Position numbers and translations under genes: made by a program
From: Streptomyces sp. CB02366
GTDB taxonomy: Bacteria; Actinomycetota; Actinomycetes; Streptomycetales; Streptomycetaceae
NCBI RefSeq assembly: GCF_001905905.1
Contig: NZ_LIVT01000001.1
Coordinates: 186,001 to 250,000, forward strand
Length of the DNA stretch: 64,000 nucleotides
Reading direction: 5' to 3'
In this document: one piece after another, positions 59,916 to 64,000 of the stretch
Numbering within the stretch: position 1 is the first letter of the stretch
How the letters are laid out: every line of letters starts with the position of its first letter
The notes under the pieces: model-generated
The model's input: only the letters and a program-made list of their open reading frames with translations
Database searches by the model: none
What the model was told of the DNA's origin: nothing

Positions 59916-60512
59916 TCAACCCGGTTGCGGGTCCCGCCACATGGGGTACATCGGCGGCCCGTCCGGGAGGTCGACCGTACGACCGAGGAAGCGGAAACCG
60001 AGCCGTTCGTACAGCCTCCGGCTCCGGGCGCTGCTCGCCTCCAGGTAGGCCGGCAGCCCCTCCCGGTCGCAGCGCTCCAGCTCCGCCCGGATCATCTCCG
60101 CCCCGATGCCCTCGCCCTGGCGGTCCGGTGCGACGCCGATCATCAGCAGGTAGACGTGGGCCCGCTCATGCGGGTGGACGGCCCCGGTGAGCCTGCCCAC
60201 CAGTTCGCAGCGCTCGTTGTCCGGGTCGGCGGTCCGCCGCATCAGGGCGGGTGTGGGGTCCTCCTCGTCGGGGGCCCCGGCGGGCACCGGCAGCCACAGG
60301 GCCACCGCGGCCCCGTCCTCGGCGATGTCGATACGGCCTTCGGCGAGGGCGACGTCGACGAAGACGCCGAGGAACCTGCCGTGCACCGCGCGGCGGTGGT
60401 CCTCGTCGGGGAACACCCACCTGCTGACCGGGTCGTGGTGGAACGCCTCCTCCATGACCGCGACGACCCGCTCCCGGTCGTGCCGCTCCGCCCGCTCGAT
60501 CCGTACGCCCAC
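59916..60512 (-). CDS. GNAT family N-acetyltransferase
   Basis: 198 residues from a GTG at 60512. Acetyltransferase core: VRIERAERHDRERVVAVMEEAFHHDP, AAVALWLPVPAG, VYLLMIGVAPDRQGEGIGAEMIRAELERC (pyrophosphate loop R-Q-G-E-G-I-G), YLEASSARSRRLYERLGFRFLG. Closest to the yeast Hpa2-like / GNAT group that acetylates small polyamine or drug amines. Substrate unknown. Upstream intergenic DNA has a TATTAT that may be a -10 for this gene. Confidence 0.9.
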   Translation of the reverse strand: MGVRIERAERHDRERVVAVMEEAFHHDPVSRWVFPDEDHRRAVHGRFLGVFVDVALAEGRIDIAEDGAAVALWLPVPAGAPDEEDPTPALMRRTADPDNERCELVGRLTGAVHPHERAHVYLLMIGVAPDRQGEGIGAEMIRAELERCDREGLPAYLEASSARSRRLYERLGFRFLGRTVDLPDGPPMYPMWRDPQPG

Positions 60513-60663
60513 GACCGTCCCGCCGCCTCTCCGTTTCCCCTCAACCAGCCTCCTGGATAATAGAGTTGAGCTTCACAGGCCGGTCGCGCACGGGGGCTCG
60601 GCCGACCGTGCGACGCGGTCCGGCCGGTCGCGGAGGGCAGCCCGACCGACCGCGCGGGGCGGC

Positions 60664-61707
60664 TCAGCTGGTACGTCGGGTGACGAATTCGGCCAGGGCC
60701 AGCAGGTCGCCCGCCGCGCCCGGGTCGGGGACCGCCCGGGAGAGGTGGTGGACCGCGCGGGCCATCCGGTCGGCGGCGCCGTCCTGGGCCCAGTCCCGGC
60801 CGCCGGCCCGGTCCACCGCGTCGGCCGCCCGGCTCACCTCGGCGGCGGTGTTCATGGGGCCCCGGTAGAGCGCGGCCAGTTCGGCGGCGGCCGGGGTGCC
60901 GGAGGTGAGGGCGGCGACCACGGGCAGGGACTTCTTGTGGGCGGACAGGTCGGCGCCGACGGGTTTGCCGGTGCGCTGCGGGTCGCCCCAGATGCCGATC
61001 AGGTCGTCGATGAGCTGGAACGAGAGCCCGGCCTCCCGTCCGAAGCCGTCCATGGCCCGGACCGCACGGTCCTCCGCGCCCGCGTAGAGCGCTCCGAGCG
61101 CGCAGGCGCAGCCGAGCAGGGCGCCGGTCTTGGCGGCCGCCATGGACAGGCACTCGTCGAGCGTGACCTCGTCGGGCCCGCGCTCCTCGAAGGCGCAGTC
61201 CGCCTGTTGGCCCGCGCACAGCTCGATGACGCAGGCGGAGAGACGGGCCATGGCGCGTGCGGCGGCCGGATGCGCGTCCTCGGCCAGCAGCCGCTGGGCG
61301 AGGGCGAGCAGGGCGTCGCCGGTGATGATGGCGTCCGGGACGCCGAAGACCGCCCAGGCGGTGGGCCGGTGCCGGCGGGTGGTGTCCTCGTCGATGACGT
61401 CGTCGTGGAGCAGGGTGAAGTTGTGGGCGAGTTCGACGGCGACGGCGGCCCGGAGGGCCTGGCCCGGATCGCCGCCCAGCGCCCGGGCGGCGGCCAGCAC
61501 GAGGGCGGGCCTGATGGCCTTCCCCGCCTGGCCGGCGGCCGGGGTTCCGTCGGCGTTCTGCCAGCCGAAGTGGTACATCGCGATCCGGCGTATTCCGCCC
61601 GGCAGCGTCTCGACGGCCGCCCGCAGATGCGGGTCGACGACGGCGCGGGTGCGCTCCAGGAGCGCCGCGGCCTCGTGCCCTTCCGTCGCTGCGTCCGTAC
61701 TGGTCAT
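60664..61707 (-). CDS. Polyprenyl transferase, likely family 2B encapsulin cargo
   Basis: 347 residues from the ATG at 61707; GTGs at 61713 and 61719 are alternatives, the first with AGGGAG at 5-nt spacing. Polyprenyl-synthetase fold: GKAIRPALV (~62-70), first Asp-rich motif LLHDDVIDEDT (DDxxD, ~102-106), second motif FQLIDDLIGIWGD. Condenses isopentenyl diphosphate with an allylic diphosphate. Directly follows the family 2B encapsulin shell gene, where such enzymes are the known cargo. The 31 codons between are open in this frame and Ala/Pro/Ser-rich, like cargo-loading segments. Confidence 0.9.
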   Translation of the reverse strand: MTSTDAATEGHEAAALLERTRAVVDPHLRAAVETLPGGIRRIAMYHFGWQNADGTPAAGQAGKAIRPALVLAAARALGGDPGQALRAAVAVELAHNFTLLHDDVIDEDTTRRHRPTAWAVFGVPDAIITGDALLALAQRLLAEDAHPAAARAMARLSACVIELCAGQQADCAFEERGPDEVTLDECLSMAAAKTGALLGCACALGALYAGAEDRAVRAMDGFGREAGLSFQLIDDLIGIWGDPQRTGKPVGADLSAHKKSLPVVAALTSGTPAAAELAALYRGPMNTAAEVSRAADAVDRAGGRDWAQDGAADRMARAVHHLSRAVPDPGAAGDLLALAEFVTRRTS

Positions 61708-61796
61708 GGTCACGGTCACTCCCTGGGGCGAGGCGGTGGGTGCGGACCCGGGGGTCGGGACGGCCGCCGCCGCCCCGGCCCCCGGGATGGCTCGGA

Positions 61797-63203
61797 TCAG
61801 TGCCAGCGGCTGACCTCGACGTTCTCCAGCACTCCGAGGGCGTCCGGTACCAGGATGGCGGCGGAGTAGTACGCCGTCACCAGGTAGGAGATGATCGCCT
61901 GTTCGTCGATGCCCATGAAGCGGACCGAGAGGCTCGGCTCGATCTCGTCGGGGATGCCGGTCTGCTGGAGGCCGATGACGCCCTGTTCGGCCTCCCCGGT
62001 CCTCATGCAGATGATGGAGGTGGTGCGGGCGTCGGAGATGGGGATCTTGTTGGAGGGGAAGATCGGCACCCCGCGCCAGGCGGGCACGTGGTGGCCGCCG
62101 ATGTCGACGCTCTCGGGGACGAGTCCGCGCCGGTTGCACTCGCGGCCGAAGGCGGCGATGGCCTTGGGGTGGGCGAGGAACAGCTTCGAGCCGCGGCGGC
62201 GCGAGAGCAGTTCGTCCAGGTCGTCGGGGCTGGGGGCGCCGTCGTGCGGCTGGATCCGCTGCCCGTAGTCGCAGTTGTTGAGCAGTCCGAACTCCTTGTT
62301 GTTGATGAGTTCGTGCTCCTGGCGCTCGCGCAGCGCCTCGACCGTGAGCCGCAACTGCTGCTCGGTCTGGTTCATCGGCTGGTTGTAGAGGTCGGCGACC
62401 CTGCTGTGCACCTTCAGCACCGTCTGGGCGACGCTCAGTTCGTACTCGCGGGGCGCGGCGTCGTAATCGACGAAGGTGTGCGGGACGACCGCCTCGCCGA
62501 CGTGTCCGGCGGAGAGGTCGATCGCCGCCTCGCCGTAGCGGTTGGTGCGCTGCTGCGGAATGGAGAGCAGACCGGTGAGGTGGCCCTGCAGGGACGCGGC
62601 GCGCTCCGCGAGGTTGTACACGTCGGCACGGCTCAGGGTGAGGAGCGTGCACGGGGTGACCGTCCGGGCGGTGTACTCCCAGACGGCGTCGCCGTCGACC
62701 AGGCTCTGGTCGCCGAAGTACGCGCCGTCCGCGAGGACTCCGAGGTCGGTCTCGTCCCCGTAGGGGCCGGCGCCGATCTTGGCGACCTTGCCGTGCGCCA
62801 GCAGGAAGACGCGATCCGCCGCGTCCCCCGAGGCGGCGAGCACCTCCCCCGCGGCCACGTCCCGCTGCTCGCACCGGCGGGCGAGCTCGGCGAGGACCTC
62901 CTCGTCGCCGAAGTCCCGCAGGGCGGGCAGTTCGCCCAGCTCCGCGGGGATCACGGACACCCGGTCCCCGGTCTGGACGAAGGTCACCCGCCCGTCGCCG
63001 ACCGCATAGCTGAGCCGGCGGTTCACCCGGTACGTGCCGCCCTGCACCTGCACCCAGGGCAGCATCTTCAACAGCCACCGGGAGGAGATCTCCTGCATCT
63101 GCGGCGCGGATTTGGTGGTCGTCGCGAGGTTCCGCGCGGCCGCCGTCCCCAGACTCTGCTGCGGCGGGGCCTGCGTGTCGCGAACCTCTTCACCAACGGA
63201 CAT
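61797..63203 (-). CDS. eshA: Family 2B encapsulin shell protein (EshA-type, cyclic-nucleotide-binding domain)
   Basis: 468 residues from the ATG at 63203 (AGAGGA 7 nt upstream). A flexible N-arm, HK97-like shell domain (residues ~30-90 and 205-468; [24 protein letters not shown] start and the late [26 protein letters not shown] end), with a cyclic-nucleotide-binding domain inserted at ~95-200 ([46 protein letters not shown]). This is the family 2B encapsulin layout, long known as EshA in Streptomyces and tied to morphology and secondary metabolism. The nanocompartment would enclose the polyprenyl transferase made from the next gene. Confidence 0.92.
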   Translation of the reverse strand: MSVGEEVRDTQAPPQQSLGTAAARNLATTTKSAPQMQEISSRWLLKMLPWVQVQGGTYRVNRRLSYAVGDGRVTFVQTGDRVSVIPAELGELPALRDFGDEEVLAELARRCEQRDVAAGEVLAASGDAADRVFLLAHGKVAKIGAGPYGDETDLGVLADGAYFGDQSLVDGDAVWEYTARTVTPCTLLTLSRADVYNLAERAASLQGHLTGLLSIPQQRTNRYGEAAIDLSAGHVGEAVVPHTFVDYDAAPREYELSVAQTVLKVHSRVADLYNQPMNQTEQQLRLTVEALRERQEHELINNKEFGLLNNCDYGQRIQPHDGAPSPDDLDELLSRRRGSKLFLAHPKAIAAFGRECNRRGLVPESVDIGGHHVPAWRGVPIFPSNKIPISDARTTSIICMRTGEAEQGVIGLQQTGIPDEIEPSLSVRFMGIDEQAIISYLVTAYYSAAILVPDALGVLENVEVSRWH

Positions 63204-63342
63204 CTGACGTCCTCTCGATCTTGGGCTGACCTGCTGCACGAGCCTTTCAGCGCACAGCCCGGGCCGCCATTACACAAAAGAGTGCGACTAATCCCCCTTC
63301 GCGCGGGGCAGGTTGGGCCTCATCGCCGAACAGCCCCTTTAA

Positions 63343-63363
63343 TTTGCATCATCTATGCAACTT
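63343..63363. promoter_or_regulatory. NsrR box upstream of nsrR
   Basis: TTTGCATCATCTATGCAACTT, with TTGCAT / ATGCAA inverted arms around CATCT. Aligns with the hmpA box at 63875-63895 over GCATCAT and the CAA/TT end. It lies 16 nt upstream of the nsrR ATG, so NsrR probably represses its own gene. Confidence 0.75.
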
Positions 63364-63378
63364 ATCTACGCTGAGCCC

Positions 63379-63834
63379 ATGCGGTTGACGAGATTCACCG
63401 ACGTGGCCCTCCGCGTCCTCATGCGGCTGGCGGTCGCGAAGGCCGGGGAGGCGCCGACCACCCGCGAGGTGGCGGCCTCCATGCGGGTTCCGTACACGCA
63501 CGCCGCGAAGGTCGTCGCCCGGCTCCAGCACCTCGGCCTCCTCGACGCCCGGCGCGGCCGGGGCGGCGGGCTCGCCCTGACCTCCGCCGGCCACTCCGCG
63601 TCGATCGGCTCGCTGGTGCGGGAGCTGGAGGGGCCGGAGGAGGTCGTCGAGTGCGAGGGCGACACCCCCTGCCCCCTCCGCTCGGACTGTCGGCTGCGCG
63701 GCGCCCTGCGCCGGGCCCAGGACGCGTTCTACGCGACCCTGGAGCCGCTCACCGTCGCGGACCTCGTCGCCTCTCCCACCGGGCCGCTGCTCCTGGGCAT
63801 CGGCAGCGGACCGCCGCCCGGCCCGCCCTCCTGA
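63379..63834 (+). CDS. nsrR: Nitric-oxide-sensing Rrf2-family repressor NsrR
   Basis: 151 residues from the ATG at 63379; upstream MQLIYAEP codons of the open frame overlap the NsrR box and are excluded. Rrf2 winged helix MRLTRFTDVALRVLMRLAV, VPYTHAAKVVARLQHLGLL, RGRGGGLAL. Three cluster Cys at 92, 98, 104 (ECEGDTPCPLRSDC) and Asp8, the ligand set of the [4Fe-4S] in Streptomyces NsrR. NO destroys the cluster and releases target promoters, here its own and that of the adjacent hmpA. Confidence 0.95.
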   Translation: MRLTRFTDVALRVLMRLAVAKAGEAPTTREVAASMRVPYTHAAKVVARLQHLGLLDARRGRGGGLALTSAGHSASIGSLVRELEGPEEVVECEGDTPCPLRSDCRLRGALRRAQDAFYATLEPLTVADLVASPTGPLLLGIGSGPPPGPPS

Positions 63835-63838
63835 ACGC

Positions 63839-63857
63839 GCCCGCCGCACCGGCGGGC
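63839..63857 (+). terminator. Hairpin after nsrR
   Basis: GCCCGCCG-CAC-CGGCGGGC, 8-bp perfect stem with 3-nt loop, 4 nt after the stop. Confidence 0.7.
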
Positions 63858-63874
63858 CGCCTCGCGCCCAAAAA

Positions 63875-63895
63875 TACGCATCATTCGTACCAATT
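63875..63895. promoter_or_regulatory. NsrR box upstream of hmpA
   Basis: TACGCATCATTCGTACCAATT; same GCATCAT core and AATT-type end as the nsrR box. 38 nt upstream of the hmpA ATG. Confidence 0.75.
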
Positions 63896-63933
63896 AAATG
63901 TCCGGCACCACCCCTCCCCCGAGGAGCCCCTTC

Positions 63934-64000
63934 ATGCTCTCCGACCGTTCCGCCGCCACCGTCCGCGCCACCCTCCCCGCCGTCGGCGCGGCCATCGGGG
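63934..64000 (+). CDS. hmpA: Flavohaemoglobin Hmp, 5' fragment
   Basis: Only the first 22 codons are inside the window: ATG at 63934 with GAGGAG 8 nt upstream. The peptide MLSDRSAATVRATLPAVGA is the start of the globin domain of Streptomyces HmpA (NO dioxygenase: NO + O2 to nitrate using NAD(P)H). The adjacent nsrR and the NsrR box support the call. The rest lies beyond the right edge. Confidence 0.85.
   Translation, partial: MLSDRSAATVRATLPAVGAAIG

Overview
The window is a segment of a high-GC actinobacterial chromosome, almost certainly Streptomyces. The evidence is the extreme G/C third-position bias, a conservon operon, the E1/E2-fused 2-oxoglutarate dehydrogenase Kgd, a nickel superoxide dismutase with its maturation protease, a snapalysin/SnpR pair, an EshA-type encapsulin and an NsrR/Hmp pair. 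From memory, much of the gene order recalls the S. coelicolor region from lon/kgd through sodN to an eshA-like gene; this was not checked.

Layout. 1-1.1 kb: 3' part of an NlpC/P60 cell-wall hydrolase. 1.25-7.3 kb (minus): conservon operon (NIT-domain kinase, roadblock, DUF742, GTPase) ending in a styrene/indole-monooxygenase-like flavoprotein. 7.6-13.8 kb: PP2C-like protein, MarR regulator, lipoprotein polysaccharide deacetylase, Lon under an apparent HspR/HAIR operator, and a spermidine-synthase-like protein. 14-20.2 kb: OmpR-type two-component system, Kgd and a small DUF6104-like protein. 20.3-28.8 kb: membrane-tailed unknown, DUF4097/PadR operon, self-regulated HTH/Clp-N pair, GNAT, GH5 glycosidase, MDR oxidoreductase and malic enzyme. 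29.3-32 kb: glutamate-type ABC importer. 32.1-34.5 kb: methyltransferase, CGNR zinc finger, SodX and SodN.

34.98-42.8 kb is an accessory island with visibly lower third-position GC, inserted between housekeeping genes. It holds a four-gene plus-strand operon (unknown protein, ParB/sulfiredoxin-like protein, SNF2-type ATPase, DUF3883 nuclease-like protein). Next to it is a cytosine methyltransferase/Vsr/GIY-YIG nuclease cassette. It looks like a restriction-modification or phage-defence locus that fits none of the classical named systems I know, and it is the best candidate for an undescribed system here.

43-52.7 kb: alpha/beta hydrolase; an operon of exported hydrolase, acyltransferase and NarL-type two-component system; two tandem DUF1266 paralogues; an NmrA-like reductase with a DUF952 protein. 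52.7-60.5 kb: sortase-anchored choice-of-anchor-A protein, epimerase-like reductase, SnpR and SnpA, a DUF1648/GntR operon with a clear operator, a DUF6304-like protein and a GNAT. 60.6-64 kb: family 2B encapsulin shell (EshA type) with a polyprenyl transferase as likely cargo, then nsrR and the start of hmpA, each preceded by an NsrR-type box.

No rRNA, tRNA, CRISPR array, transposase or integrase was recognised. Coordinates come from reading the sequence; starts were chosen from Shine-Dalgarno position, overlap with the upstream gene and homology, and alternatives are stated where they matter.
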